From positions 2,458,700-2,522,699 of the forward strand of contig NZ_LQBO01000001.1 in NCBI RefSeq assembly GCF_001507555.1: a stretch of 64,000 nucleotides of DNA. The letters run 5' to 3'. Source of the DNA: Thiomicrospira sp. XS5. Lineage in GTDB: Bacteria; Pseudomonadota; Gammaproteobacteria; Thiomicrospirales; Thiomicrospiraceae. The notes beneath the pieces were generated by a model. It had not been told where the DNA came from, ran no database searches, and saw only the letters and a program-made list of their open reading frames with translations. A program made the position numbers and the translations under genes. Of this stretch, positions 27,308 through 36,381 are shown piece after piece; the first letter of the stretch is position 1; every line of letters begins with the position of its first letter.

Positions 27308-27384
27308 CGGTTGATATCAGAAAACATCATATAAACTTAACTTATAAAGTAAAGACTTTTTACTTATTTCAGTGACTTTTTTGC

Positions 27385-27408
27385 AACTGTTGTTTCTTTA
27401 CAACAGTT
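27385..27408. promoter_or_regulatory. Inverted repeat AACTGTTG-N8-CAACAGTT
   Basis: Perfect eight-base arms with an eight-base spacer, about 100 bp upstream of the FecR-domain gene and 60 bp left of the long palindrome. It may be an operator or a small hairpin. Nothing else in 27308-27445 is recognisable. Confidence 0.4.
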
Positions 27409-27445
27409 ACTGATACCCTAGAAGCCAATTTTAGAACTTATACTT

Positions 27446-27608
27446 AGAGAGCTTTACACGAGATGGATTCACGGCTAAAAATGAAATAAAATCTTCCTGA
27501 ATGTCGTTGAAAAACTCGTTAATAGCCAGCTATTCGCTTCGTTTTCCGCCTAATTCAGAAAAATTTTATTTCATTTTTTCCTCGCGCCCCACTCGTGCAA
27601 AGCTCTCT
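27446..27608. mobile_element. 163-bp imperfect palindrome, MITE-like
   Basis: The outer ends AGAGAGCTTT(A/G)CACGAG pair (left 27446, right ending 27608). Inner segments pair as well: AATGAAATAAAAT with ATTTTATTTCATT, CTGAAT with ATTCAG, and the apex ATAGC-CA-GCTAT. So almost the whole stretch can fold into one long hairpin. There is no coding capacity. It could be a miniature inverted-repeat element or a large structured regulatory RNA/terminator upstream of the polysaccharide export operon. Confidence 0.7.
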
Positions 27609-27710
27609 TAAAAATTGTTAACGATTATTGCAGTGACATGACTAGGGTTTTACCCCTTCAGGATTTATAATATCGTCTGCTTTTCAACTTTAGCCTTTTT
27701 TAACCTTAAA

Positions 27711-27746
27711 AGAGAGCTTTGCGCCCCACACTCGTGCAAAGCTTTC
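27711..27746. repeat. Internally deleted relative of the 163-bp palindrome
   Basis: AGAGAGCTTTGC is followed after a short CGCCCCACACTCGT by GCAAAGCTTTC. Both ends match the termini of the element at 27446-27608, but the middle is gone. The stem ends 10 bp before the wzm start codon, where it could hinder or control translation. Between the two elements (27610-27710) I see no gene. Confidence 0.65.
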
Positions 27747-27756
27747 AAAAGATTGG

Positions 27757-28554
27757 ATGATCTCGAATTTGAAATTAAATATAAACCAGTTGAAGCTGAT
27801 TGAACAATTCACCGTACGGGATATTCAAAACCGTTATCACGGAACCTTTCTTGGGTTTGGCTGGCTTTTGGTGATGCCGTTATTGCTTTTGGCCGCGTTT
27901 ACCTTGGTTTTTAACGGCATTTTCAATATGAAGTGGCCTCATGCGGAGTGGGACTCTCCACTGGGGTTTGCATTGTTCACTTTTTGCGGCCTTATGGTTC
28001 ACCAGACATTTGCAGATGTCGTCTCCCGCGCACCCAGCCTGGTTTTAACTCAGCCGAGTTTGGTGACTAAAGTCGTCTTCCCGCTTTGGGTACTGCCACT
28101 GAGTATGACATTGAGCAGCTTATTGCAACTGGGGTTGAATTTATTGATTTTTCTGCTGGTTTTGGCCGGTTTGAATGAGATATTTGTGAGTTGGTTGGCC
28201 ATGCCGCTTTTGCTTATTCCGTTTTGGCTGGGTTTGAGTGGTTTAGCGTTATTGTTATCGGCTTTGGGGTTTTTCTTGCGGGACCTGAATCAGTTGATGG
28301 GGCTGTTGATTACCTTGATGATGTTTTTATCACCGGTATTTTATCCGCTATCCGCCATTCCTCCTGAACTGGCAAACTGGCTTGGCCTGAACCCATTGGC
28401 CATTTTAATGGAGGCTTTAAGAGCCGCGTTGATTATCGGCGAATGGCCATCCGCTTCTACCCATTTAACTCTATGGAGTTGGGGCTTAGGTTTCATGCTG
28501 TTGGGTACATGGACTTTCAAACGACTGCAAAAGGGGTTTGCCGATGTGCTCTGA
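27757..28554 (+). CDS. wzm: Polysaccharide ABC export permease (Wzm type)
   Basis: 265 residues with six predicted membrane segments and the ABC-2 pattern of O-antigen/capsule permeases: FTVRDIQNRYHGTFLGFGWLLVMPLLLLAAFTLVF at the start and YPLSAIPPELANWLGLNPLAILMEALR near the end. It moves a lipid-linked polysaccharide across the inner membrane with the ATPase encoded next. The two genes overlap by 11 bp. It is the first gene of a four-gene plus-strand operon. Confidence 0.92.
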   Translation: MISNLKLNINQLKLIEQFTVRDIQNRYHGTFLGFGWLLVMPLLLLAAFTLVFNGIFNMKWPHAEWDSPLGFALFTFCGLMVHQTFADVVSRAPSLVLTQPSLVTKVVFPLWVLPLSMTLSSLLQLGLNLLIFLLVLAGLNEIFVSWLAMPLLLIPFWLGLSGLALLLSALGFFLRDLNQLMGLLITLMMFLSPVFYPLSAIPPELANWLGLNPLAILMEALRAALIIGEWPSASTHLTLWSWGLGFMLLGTWTFKRLQKGFADVL

Positions 28555-29761
28555 TGTGGCCATAACGCTTTCGAATATTACTAAAACATATCGGCTTTAC
28601 CGAAAACCGTCGGATCGCTTATGGGAAACATTGCCGCTTGTTGGGCAACGGCATGAGTCTTTCCAAGCGGTTAGCGACATCAATTTGACGGTTAAAAAAG
28701 GCGAGGTGGTTGGCATTGTTGGCCGAAACGGTGCGGGAAAATCGACTTTATTGCAATTGATTTGCGGTACTTTGCAACCGACATCCGGCGAAATTGGTGT
28801 TTTCGGACGCATTGCGGCGCTTCTTGAACTCGGTGCTGGCTTCAACCCGGAATTTACCGGCCGGGAAAACGTGTGGATGAATGCGTCCATTCTAGGCATG
28901 TCTCACGATGAAATTGCGGAGCGTTACGACGACATAGTGGCATTTTCGGAAATCGGCGAAGCCATTGAGCACCCGGTAAAGACTTATTCGAGCGGGATGT
29001 TTGTACGATTGGCTTTTGCCGTGGCGATTCATGTGTCGCCGGATATTTTAGTGATTGATGAGGCTTTGAGTGTGGGCGATGGGGCTTTTGCGAAGAAGTC
29101 GTTTGATCGTATTATGCAGTTAAAGGCATCGGGCTGTACGATTTTGTTTTGTTCACATTCCCTGTATCAAGTCGAGGCGATATGCAATCGGGCGGTCTGG
29201 ATTGAAGCGGGCCGGTGTGAGGAAATTGGGGAAACCAAACAGGTTACGGCCGCTTACCAGGATTTTTTGGGGGAGCTGGATCGTAAACGCTTGGCGACGG
29301 AAGCGGAAAATATTGACATCCAAGCAGCTTCCGGCCCTCAGCATTCGATTTTAAACGCTTCTCTTTCGGGATATGAGTCGGTCTCGGATTCCGGCACGCC
29401 TGTTTTCCGAAACGGTTGGGATGACTGGACACTCGATTTGACCGTATCGGTTTCAAGCGAGTTACCGCCCCCCACCTTAGGCGTCATTATTTATGCTTCA
29501 AGCGGTGTGGAAGTTTGCAGTTTTTCAAGTCATTTAGACGAGGTCGCTCTAAAACCGGGAAACAATCATTTATCCATGACGGTACCGAAACTGCCCTTAT
29601 TGAAGGGTAGCTATCATGTGGATATTTTTATATTGTGCGAGCAAGCGATTCATGTCTATGGTCACCTTCAGTGTTTAACGCCATTTCAGGTAACCCAAAC
29701 TCACTTGGAAATTGGTTTGGTGCGCTTGGAACGAAAATGGCAAATGGAAGCCATCGAATGA
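28544..29761 (+). CDS. wzt: Polysaccharide ABC export ATPase (Wzt type)
   Basis: 405 residues. The N-terminal ATPase domain has Walker A GRNGAGKST, Q-loop, the short signature YSSGMFVRLAFAVAIH and Walker B ILVIDEALSVGD. After about residue 250 a C-terminal domain like the Wzt carbohydrate-binding domain follows (GWDDWTLDLTVSVSSELPPPTLGVIIY), which in the family recognises the finished glycan chain end. The ATG at 28544 has AAGGGG seven bases upstream; a TTG at 28538 is also in frame. The stop overlaps the next start (ATGA). Confidence 0.92.
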   Translation: MCSDVAITLSNITKTYRLYRKPSDRLWETLPLVGQRHESFQAVSDINLTVKKGEVVGIVGRNGAGKSTLLQLICGTLQPTSGEIGVFGRIAALLELGAGFNPEFTGRENVWMNASILGMSHDEIAERYDDIVAFSEIGEAIEHPVKTYSSGMFVRLAFAVAIHVSPDILVIDEALSVGDGAFAKKSFDRIMQLKASGCTILFCSHSLYQVEAICNRAVWIEAGRCEEIGETKQVTAAYQDFLGELDRKRLATEAENIDIQAASGPQHSILNASLSGYESVSDSGTPVFRNGWDDWTLDLTVSVSSELPPPTLGVIIYASSGVEVCSFSSHLDEVALKPGNNHLSMTVPKLPLLKGSYHVDIFILCEQAIHVYGHLQCLTPFQVTQTHLEIGLVRLERKWQMEAIE

Positions 29762-30681
29762 CACTGAAACGTTGGCTAAAATATTCTGTTGCCCTCCCTC
29801 TTCTGTCCTTTTTACCTGTTCGTTGGGGCTATGCTTTGGCCACGCGACTGGGCAGGTGGTACTTTTTTCGTTTTAATTCGGATTGGGTTGAACACTATCG
29901 CCAAGGATTGAAGCATGTATTTTTCGCCACGCCGGATACGGTGATTGATGCCTGGGTTAAAAATCACTTTGATATGATGGCCCGCGAAGAGTTGGATGTG
30001 TTCCATTTAAAACGTTTAAACGAAACCAATTATACTGACATTGTGCAGTTTGAATTTCCAGAAGCGTTTGATGCCAATGGTCAAAAACACGGCAAAATCA
30101 TTGTCATCGGCCATGCCGGGCGCACCATCTTATTGAGCGCATTAGGCCTGGCTGGCCATCCTTGCGGTGTCTTTACAATGGCCGTTGAGGGAAACCCGAA
30201 TTTGGATAGCTTTTTACAAAAATATCTGGCCTTTAAAATGCATTATGCCATGCGCAACATGAAAGGGCATTGGATTACGGACCAAGACGATTATCGGAAA
30301 ATTTTCCGAGTGTTAAAATCAGGCGAATCGATGGTTATAACGGCGGATGTAGCCGCAACACGCGCCGAAAAAGAAGTTATCCGCCCTTTCTGTGGCGGTG
30401 AGATTTCCGTTTCCAACGGTATTGCACGCTTAGCGGAAAAAACCAAGGCCCAATTATATTACGGCCAACTGATGGAAGATGGGTTTCGAACTAAAATTCG
30501 CTTTATTCCACTGAATGCGAACCCGAACATGGCGATGGATGAGGCTTTTGAGTTGCTGGAAAACGACATTCAAAAGTCCCCATGGCTTTGGTGGCAATGG
30601 AATAACCTGAGTAATATCTGGCGGGAAAAAACACAAAGCTCAGTCGAAAACGCCCAAGAGAATGAAAGGACAACCTCGTGA
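29758..30681 (+). CDS. LpxL/HtrB-like acyltransferase family protein
   Basis: 307 residues beginning MTLKRWLKYSVALPLLSFLPVRWGYALA, as in the lauroyl acyltransferase family, with a single N-terminal hydrophobic segment. Conserved blocks include IVIGHAGRTILLSALG, MRNMKGHWITDQDDYRKIFRVLKSGESMVITADVAA and RPFCGGEISVSNGIARLAEKT. Usual members have H-X4-(D/E) in the first block; here the sixth residue is Ile, so catalysis may differ or be lost. It overlaps wzt by 4 bp, which links it to glycan export. The longer frame from 29635 is the overlap with wzt and is not the start. Confidence 0.72.
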   Translation: MTLKRWLKYSVALPLLSFLPVRWGYALATRLGRWYFFRFNSDWVEHYRQGLKHVFFATPDTVIDAWVKNHFDMMAREELDVFHLKRLNETNYTDIVQFEFPEAFDANGQKHGKIIVIGHAGRTILLSALGLAGHPCGVFTMAVEGNPNLDSFLQKYLAFKMHYAMRNMKGHWITDQDDYRKIFRVLKSGESMVITADVAATRAEKEVIRPFCGGEISVSNGIARLAEKTKAQLYYGQLMEDGFRTKIRFIPLNANPNMAMDEAFELLENDIQKSPWLWWQWNNLSNIWREKTQSSVENAQENERTTS

Positions 30682-30707
30682 CAAAAAATCGGTTGAAAGG
30701 CAGTTAA

Positions 30708-32936
30708 ATGAAGGACAATCTAATAAAACAGCGACTCTCTCAAACAACAATACGTTTACTGGTTGTTCTACTTCTGGCAGGCCTGGCCGTTTTTTTAGTG
30801 GCCCAGCATCAACTGGTCTTTATGTATCACGACGACTGGGGGTTTTCCGTTCTTGATCACATGGCTCGGCAAGAAGGATTTGAAAAACAAAATTTCAGTG
30901 CCCAGCAATTTTTCGCTTTTTTAAGGGATATGTATCTGGACTGGTCCGGTCGTGTTATGAGCTTTGGCGCTCATATTCTTGCTGAACGCGTTGGTGTGGG
31001 TTTTGTGCAAATGCTGCAGGCGACGTTGATTTTTGCCTTTATGTTACTGGCTCTGCGGGTGAGTCAAGTGGCGGCTGATAGCCGCTTATCGGCGTTTGTT
31101 GTCAGCTTTGGGGTTTTGCTGTATCTGGCGTTGCCGGAGTCTATTCTGGCTGGCGGGCTTTATTGGTATGCGGCATCGACATCTAATGCTTGGACTCTCC
31201 CGGTTTTTTTATATGGGGTTTATCGGGTGTTGCAAACGGGTCGGATCGATTGGTTTTCGGCTTTCTTGTTTGCGTTTAGCTTAACGTTTCATGAACAAAT
31301 TGCGGTTTCCGTTCTGGCTTTTTTGGGAGCTTGGCGGCTTTGGCAGTGGAGGTTTGCTAAAGAGTCTTTGTGGCAGGATTTGGTTAAACTGTTTGTTGTG
31401 TTTTTGGTCGCTTTACCAGTGATTTTTGCGCCTGGGAACTTTGTTCGTAAGGCGGTGAGTGCCCCTTTTTACGGTGATCGTTCGGTTTGGGCAATATTTT
31501 CCGACAACCTTAATGCCATCAGTTACCACTTGCTTTGGCCGGAGTGGGCCAATATTTTTATATTGTTAATGCTGGTGTCGAGCTTGTTTTTAGCTATGTG
31601 GCTTTGGCTAAAGAACAATCTAGCTTCTGCTGAAAAAAAGGGAGTCGCTGCTTACGCTACGCTCTTAATGATACTCTATGCCACCAACCAAACCACTGGT
31701 TTTTCGGTGTTGTTTATGCTCGGTTTTACTTGGTTGTTATTTCGGGCATGTCGTCTCACGCCAAACGGCGGATTGATCTTTGCCATACATTTGGCGGCTC
31801 TAGCGTCGCTGTTACTGGTCTTTATGGCACCTTATTTTATGGGACGAACAGGTATTGTTCTATTATTTCTGGAAATGGTGCCGGTTTTATACAGCGCTTG
31901 GCTGATTCATTCCCATCTACCCGATTTTCTCAAATTTTTGATTATCGCTGTTTCCGCCGGATTAGCACTTCCCGCTACGGCGAAAATTTATGAAGGCTAT
32001 GCGGCCAATGCCCCCAGCCATCTATACAATGATGCACAGTTACGCGCATTATCGAATCAACAAACAGCCTCTCCAATCGAATCAAGTGATAAGACTGTGC
32101 GCCTGATGAAGCTTATCGACAATAAATACGCCGAGATTCCGGCCGACCAACATCAGCATATTCAGGCTTGGATGAAAAAGTATTATGGCCTTGATCCTGA
32201 TACCCGGTTTATATGGGTTGACCCGCAAGCAAAAAAATTGACACTTAAGGACATTCCACAAAAAGCGCCAGACCTGGTCGAAAACGGGTTTAATGTGTAT
32301 ATAGAACAAAACCGCTTACTTTACGTCAAACCTAAGTGTTCGCCGGCTGACCGCCAGACTTTTTTTGAACTGCGCTACGTTCCGAAAGATAAGCGCGAAA
32401 GAGACCCTTATTATTTTAACCAGAGCTTTGTGTTTGATGGCATTGAACAAGAAGGCACTTGCTTAACGCTTAAACGAATGCCTTCCGAGCCTTTTAAACA
32501 GCTTAAAACGCATTTTCATGAAGTCTCATTTGTTGATGCAAACCCTGTGCAGATTGAACGCTTGGTATCCACGCTGATAAACATGCCAATTCAACCGACG
32601 GCTATGTTAAAGCATGCGAATTTGGATGTTTTTGAAGATAAAGGGGCGCTAATTGATTTACAAGGCTGGGCATTCCATAACCACCACCCTGCTTCAAAAG
32701 GTTACATTCGTCTTTTCAATCCGCAACATAGCTTTACTTTCACAATCACCCCTGTTATCCGCCCGGATGTCAAAACGGTTTTCCCTGAGTTAATCGATAG
32801 TGACGTTGGTTTTCGTGCGAAGATTCCAACCGTTGACATACCGTCTGGAAATTATCGAATTCAATATATTCTGGAAGATGAAAACGGCAAACGATACGAA
32901 ATGACGTTCAAAGGTGTGGCTTACCAAAAACCTTGA
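30708..32936 (+). CDS. Large multi-pass membrane protein, glycosyltransferase-like (DUF6056-like)
   Basis: 742 residues. About eleven hydrophobic segments occupy residues 15-430; the first loop has the acidic motif MYHDDWGF, reminiscent of the catalytic Asp region of GT-C polyprenyl-dependent glycosyltransferases. A soluble C-terminal part of some 300 residues follows, probably periplasmic, with no domain I can name. It is the last gene of the wzm-wzt operon and may modify the exported glycan (inference). Start ATG at 30708 is 26 bp past the previous stop. Confidence 0.68.
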   Translation: MKDNLIKQRLSQTTIRLLVVLLLAGLAVFLVAQHQLVFMYHDDWGFSVLDHMARQEGFEKQNFSAQQFFAFLRDMYLDWSGRVMSFGAHILAERVGVGFVQMLQATLIFAFMLLALRVSQVAADSRLSAFVVSFGVLLYLALPESILAGGLYWYAASTSNAWTLPVFLYGVYRVLQTGRIDWFSAFLFAFSLTFHEQIAVSVLAFLGAWRLWQWRFAKESLWQDLVKLFVVFLVALPVIFAPGNFVRKAVSAPFYGDRSVWAIFSDNLNAISYHLLWPEWANIFILLMLVSSLFLAMWLWLKNNLASAEKKGVAAYATLLMILYATNQTTGFSVLFMLGFTWLLFRACRLTPNGGLIFAIHLAALASLLLVFMAPYFMGRTGIVLLFLEMVPVLYSAWLIHSHLPDFLKFLIIAVSAGLALPATAKIYEGYAANAPSHLYNDAQLRALSNQQTASPIESSDKTVRLMKLIDNKYAEIPADQHQHIQAWMKKYYGLDPDTRFIWVDPQAKKLTLKDIPQKAPDLVENGFNVYIEQNRLLYVKPKCSPADRQTFFELRYVPKDKRERDPYYFNQSFVFDGIEQEGTCLTLKRMPSEPFKQLKTHFHEVSFVDANPVQIERLVSTLINMPIQPTAMLKHANLDVFEDKGALIDLQGWAFHNHHPASKGYIRLFNPQHSFTFTITPVIRPDVKTVFPELIDSDVGFRAKIPTVDIPSGNYRIQYILEDENGKRYEMTFKGVAYQKP

Positions 32937-32980
32937 GGTCAAAGGCCTGTGAAATACATCCTCTGTGAGGAGTGCGTTGT

Positions 32981-33506
32981 CCTGAATGAGATTCTTCACT
33001 TCGTTCAGAATGACAATGCGGTGTTCAGAATGAAAAGCACTGTCATGCTGAGCGAAGTCGAAGCATCTTTTTCAGGCTAATGTTGTGCGTGCCGATGTGA
33101 GGCCCTTCGGCTTCGCTCAGGGTGACAGAAAAAAGGTGTCCTGAATGAGATTCTTCACTTCGTTCAGAATGACAATGCGGTGTTCAGGATGAAAAGCACT
33201 GTCATGCTGAGCGAAGTCGAAGCATCTTTTTCAGGCTGATGTTGTGCGTGCCGATGTGTGGCCCTTCGGCTTCGCTCAGGGTGACAGAAAAAAGGTGTCC
33301 TGAATGAGATTCTTCACTTCGTTCAGAATGACAATGCGGTGTTCAGGATGAAAAGCACTGTCATGCTGAGCGAAGTCGAAGCATCTTTTTCAGGCTGATG
33401 TTGTGCGTGCCGATGTGTGGCCCTTCGGCTTCGCTCAGGGTGACAGAAAAAAGGTGTCCTGAATGAGATTCTTCACTTCGTTCAGAATGACAGTATGGGT
33501 TTGGAA
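32981..33506. repeat. 159-bp tandem repeat array H of hairpin monomers
   Basis: CCTGAATGAG starts at 32981, 33140, 33299 and 33458: an exact 159-bp period, three full copies and part of a fourth. Each unit has an inverted AGAAT-type monomer, a GGTGTTCAGGATGAAAAG linker, an AGCAT-type monomer, and an inverted AGGGT-type monomer. Copies differ by only a few bases. It fills the gap between two convergent genes and could end both transcripts. Confidence 0.93.
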
Positions 33507-33516
33507 TGACAATTTT

Positions 33517-34881
33517 TTAAGCGAAATTAGAAGCGTCGAACCCGACCAGAGAAAGGTTGTTCACATCGCCCAACAAACCGATTTGAATCACTTCATCACT
33601 GGTAATTTCATTTATTTGGGTTTGATTGGCTAGCGCCCAAATGCTGGCATGACCGATAATATCAGCCGTAATCAAAACGGCTTTAGCGGCTTCCGTTGGG
33701 GCTGCGAAAACGCTCCCATTGCCGAAGAGCTGGGCAATTTCTTCTGGAGAGTCGAGGCCAAACCCCTGTGTGACGAGTACCTGACCATTTGACCAGGCCT
33801 GGTTATTTGGGTTATTCAGCGACTGTGTTGCAATATTAGAGGTATCGGTAGCTTGCAACAATTTGGAAAAATCTAAAACATCTCCACCGGCTCCTAATTG
33901 AAAGGAATGTATGGTATCGAGGCCATTTAGCCTTGCATCACTTTCAAAAACATATTGATCTTGCCCGTCACCGCCAAATAAAATGTCATTACCGTTTCCT
34001 GCTTGAATCCATGTACCGGTTTCCGTTGCGTAAAACCGTTCATCATGATAACTGCCATAGATGCTTAGTTGCGTGACAACGAGATCGCGTGCGTCTATTG
34101 TATCGACATGTGACAATTCACCTGAGCTGAGCCATTGAGGCTCTTGATCCAAGAATATACGATTGTTTTTCAAATCTACTGTAAGATGAGCGTCATAACC
34201 TTCATGAGGAAAGAGAAGTTCCCCGCCCTCTTCGCGCAAAGAATCGGCTTCGATAGGTGCCGCTTGTTCAAACTGCTGTGCGATTTCCGCAACACCAATA
34301 CGAACATCGCTTTTTGTTAATCCTTGCAAATCGGTATCCGTGGTCGTCACGTCGTATAAAGTACTGTGTACAAGCGCCAGACCAATTGTAATGCCATCCG
34401 TCAAATTGGCAATCGTCAAGGCAATGTCACTCAGAGACAGGCTGCCGTCCGCTAAACCATCCACAGCCATTTTCAGCAAATCAGGTTGTAACGTTTGTCC
34501 GGTTGCGGACTCAAAGACAGCCGTCAACCGTTCTTCTAAAGTATCGTAATGATCCATCCGCTCAGAAAAGCGATTGGAGACCAACATTTGCATCGCGATT
34601 TGATCCAAAGAGGCACCTGTTTGGATGGCATTTCCCCAAATAAGCATTTCCTGCGGATTAATATATTGATTAAATAACGTGTAGTAAAGCTGAGCGATGG
34701 GTAAGTTCTGTTTGTTAAACTCGGGTAGCTGCGCGCCCAACAAAAACAAGGCCGTCGGCGTCGTGAGAGAATTATCCAACTCGGTGATCCAAAACTCCAG
34801 TTCCGAAGCCGTGGGTTCACGGAACAATGTGGCTTTAAAGGCTTTTTGAACGTATTCGGAATGTGATAATCTCATAGACAT
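33517..34881 (-). CDS. DUF4214 / RTX-type secreted protein
   Basis: 454 residues, no signal peptide. The N-terminal half holds DUF4214-like helices (SEYVQKAFKATLFREPTASELEFWITELDN, AQLYYTLFNQYINPQEMLIWGNAI). Around residues 290-310 there is a calcium-binding nonapeptide stretch, GNGNDILFGGDGQDQYVF, and the aliphatic end LSLVGFDASNFA suits a type I secretion signal. It should be exported by the system at 2.6-7.1 kb. It follows gtrB by 16 bp on the same strand, which hints that GtrA/B provide sugar for its glycosylation or anchoring. Confidence 0.78.
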   Translation of the reverse strand: MSMRLSHSEYVQKAFKATLFREPTASELEFWITELDNSLTTPTALFLLGAQLPEFNKQNLPIAQLYYTLFNQYINPQEMLIWGNAIQTGASLDQIAMQMLVSNRFSERMDHYDTLEERLTAVFESATGQTLQPDLLKMAVDGLADGSLSLSDIALTIANLTDGITIGLALVHSTLYDVTTTDTDLQGLTKSDVRIGVAEIAQQFEQAAPIEADSLREEGGELLFPHEGYDAHLTVDLKNNRIFLDQEPQWLSSGELSHVDTIDARDLVVTQLSIYGSYHDERFYATETGTWIQAGNGNDILFGGDGQDQYVFESDARLNGLDTIHSFQLGAGGDVLDFSKLLQATDTSNIATQSLNNPNNQAWSNGQVLVTQGFGLDSPEEIAQLFGNGSVFAAPTEAAKAVLITADIIGHASIWALANQTQINEITSDEVIQIGLLGDVNNLSLVGFDASNFA

Positions 34882-34897
34882 TTCCTACCATGAAAGG

Positions 34898-35854
34898 TTA
34901 TTTATCCGGCTCTTCGGGAATTTTTTTGGCATTGTTTCGAATAATCCGGTTCACAATATATCGTGGGCGGCCTTTTGTTTCAATATAGATGCGTCCGATG
35001 TATTCACCCAAAATACCAATGCCGACCAACTGGATCCCTCCTAGAAATAGAATCGTTACAATCAAGGAGGGATAACCTTCAATCGGATTGCCCCAGAATA
35101 GCTTTTGCACAATCATGAGACTGGCGTAAAGAAAGGCCAGAAAAGCAATGGCCACGCCAATATAAGTCCATACGCGAAGCGGTACTGTACTGAAAGAAGT
35201 AATCCCCTCCAGTGCAAAATTCCATAATTTCCATCCGTTAAACTTCGTTCGGCCAGCCGTTCGAGGTTGACGGACATAGGTCACATAAGTTGTGCTGAAA
35301 CCCGTCCAACTTAAAATGCCTTTCATAAAAAGGTTACGCTCCGGCAATTGCTTTAATGAGGCGACTACACGAGAGGATAATAGACGGAAATCTCCGACAT
35401 TTTCTTCAATACTGCTGTCGGATATGCGACGCATGAGCTTGTAAAACCATAGGGCCGAATTGCGTTTTAAAAAACCATCCTGTCGCCGACATTCTCGCTT
35501 GGCGAGTACGACATCAAACCCCTGTTCATACTTATCAATCATTTCGGGAATAACGTCTATTGGGTCTTGCAAATCAACATCAATGGGAATCATAACATCG
35601 CCGGAAGCGGCTTCCAGCCCGGCCATCAACGCATACTCTTTGCCGAAATTACGGGAAAACTCGATATAGACAATGTGTGTGTCGTTTGATGCGAGTGATT
35701 CGATGATGCCTGCGGTTTGATCGGAGCTGCCATCGTTTATAAACACGAGTTCAATGACATCCGTAGGCCGCCATGAGAAGTCTCGTACGGCTCGATAAAA
35801 GGTTTCAACTGTGGCTTCTTCATTTAAAACCGGTATGACTAATGAGATTTTCAT
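34898..35854 (-). CDS. gtrB: Bactoprenol glucosyltransferase-like protein (GtrB type)
   Basis: 318 residues. The N-terminal GT2 domain has [28 protein letters not shown] and [13 protein letters not shown]; two membrane segments follow near residues 235-255 and 270-295. Enzymes of this kind transfer a sugar from a nucleotide donor to undecaprenyl phosphate on the cytoplasmic face. The GtrA flippase gene is 2 bp upstream, and a third, acceptor-specific transferase is expected; none is obvious next to them. Confidence 0.9.
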   Translation of the reverse strand: MKISLVIPVLNEEATVETFYRAVRDFSWRPTDVIELVFINDGSSDQTAGIIESLASNDTHIVYIEFSRNFGKEYALMAGLEAASGDVMIPIDVDLQDPIDVIPEMIDKYEQGFDVVLAKRECRRQDGFLKRNSALWFYKLMRRISDSSIEENVGDFRLLSSRVVASLKQLPERNLFMKGILSWTGFSTTYVTYVRQPRTAGRTKFNGWKLWNFALEGITSFSTVPLRVWTYIGVAIAFLAFLYASLMIVQKLFWGNPIEGYPSLIVTILFLGGIQLVGIGILGEYIGRIYIETKGRPRYIVNRIIRNNAKKIPEEPDK

Positions 35855-35856
35855 TG

Positions 35857-36207
35857 TTAGTCCTTAAAGACAACCCATTTGGAGAATAAAAAACCGACCA
35901 TTAAACTGATGGCTGAAAATGCGATCAGTGTGATGATTGGTAGCAGCTTTAAATTGTCGGCAATTATGCCCATCACGAAACTGAGTATGCCTAAAAACGA
36001 TACCATTAATAGATAACGTTTACCAGTGGGCGTGCTGCCGAAAGTCCAGTGACAGTTGACATAGAAGGAGAAGGTTGCCGCCAATAAAAATCCTACTAGG
36101 TTGGCGATGGATTGATGCCCTGTCATCCATAGTAAAATAAAAAAACTGCTCCAGTGGATTGCTGTATTGGCTAGGCCAACAAGGGCATAAGCACTAAACT
36201 GTTTCAC
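35857..36207 (-). CDS. gtrA: GtrA-like flippase
   Basis: 116 residues with four membrane segments and the GtrA pattern ([16 protein letters not shown] at the start, NCHWTFGS in the middle, [11 protein letters not shown] at the end). GtrA proteins are thought to flip undecaprenyl-phosphate-sugars to the periplasm. It is directly followed by gtrB. Confidence 0.88.
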   Translation of the reverse strand: MKQFSAYALVGLANTAIHWSSFFILLWMTGHQSIANLVGFLLAATFSFYVNCHWTFGSTPTGKRYLLMVSFLGILSFVMGIIADNLKLLPIITLIAFSAISLMVGFLFSKWVVFKD

Positions 36208-36231
36208 GTTAAAGCCTTATATTGGGGTGGA

Positions 36232-36325
36232 AAAATGCGTGTCGGTGCGAGGCCCTTCGGCTTTGCTCAGGATGACCGTTTTTTCTGAAGGAGATTCTTC
36301 ACTTCGTTCAGAATGACAGTGCGGG
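36232..36325. repeat. Hairpin-repeat pair I
   Basis: Two inverted monomers: a GAGGCCCTTCGGCTTTGCTCAGG-type copy and a GATTCTTCACTTCGTTCAGAATGACA copy, in the gap between gtrA and the WbsX/RgpF-like gene. The rest of the gap shows no gene. Confidence 0.8.
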
Positions 36326-36381
36326 GATGATGACACGGTTTTTTTCAGGCCCGATGGCATTGTTTCTTTGTTTGTTTTTGC

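Noticed and set aside
32981..33506. Possible CRISPR array or VNTR-coded protein
   Set aside because: The 159-bp units are nearly identical throughout with no spacers, and no frame stays open across the array.
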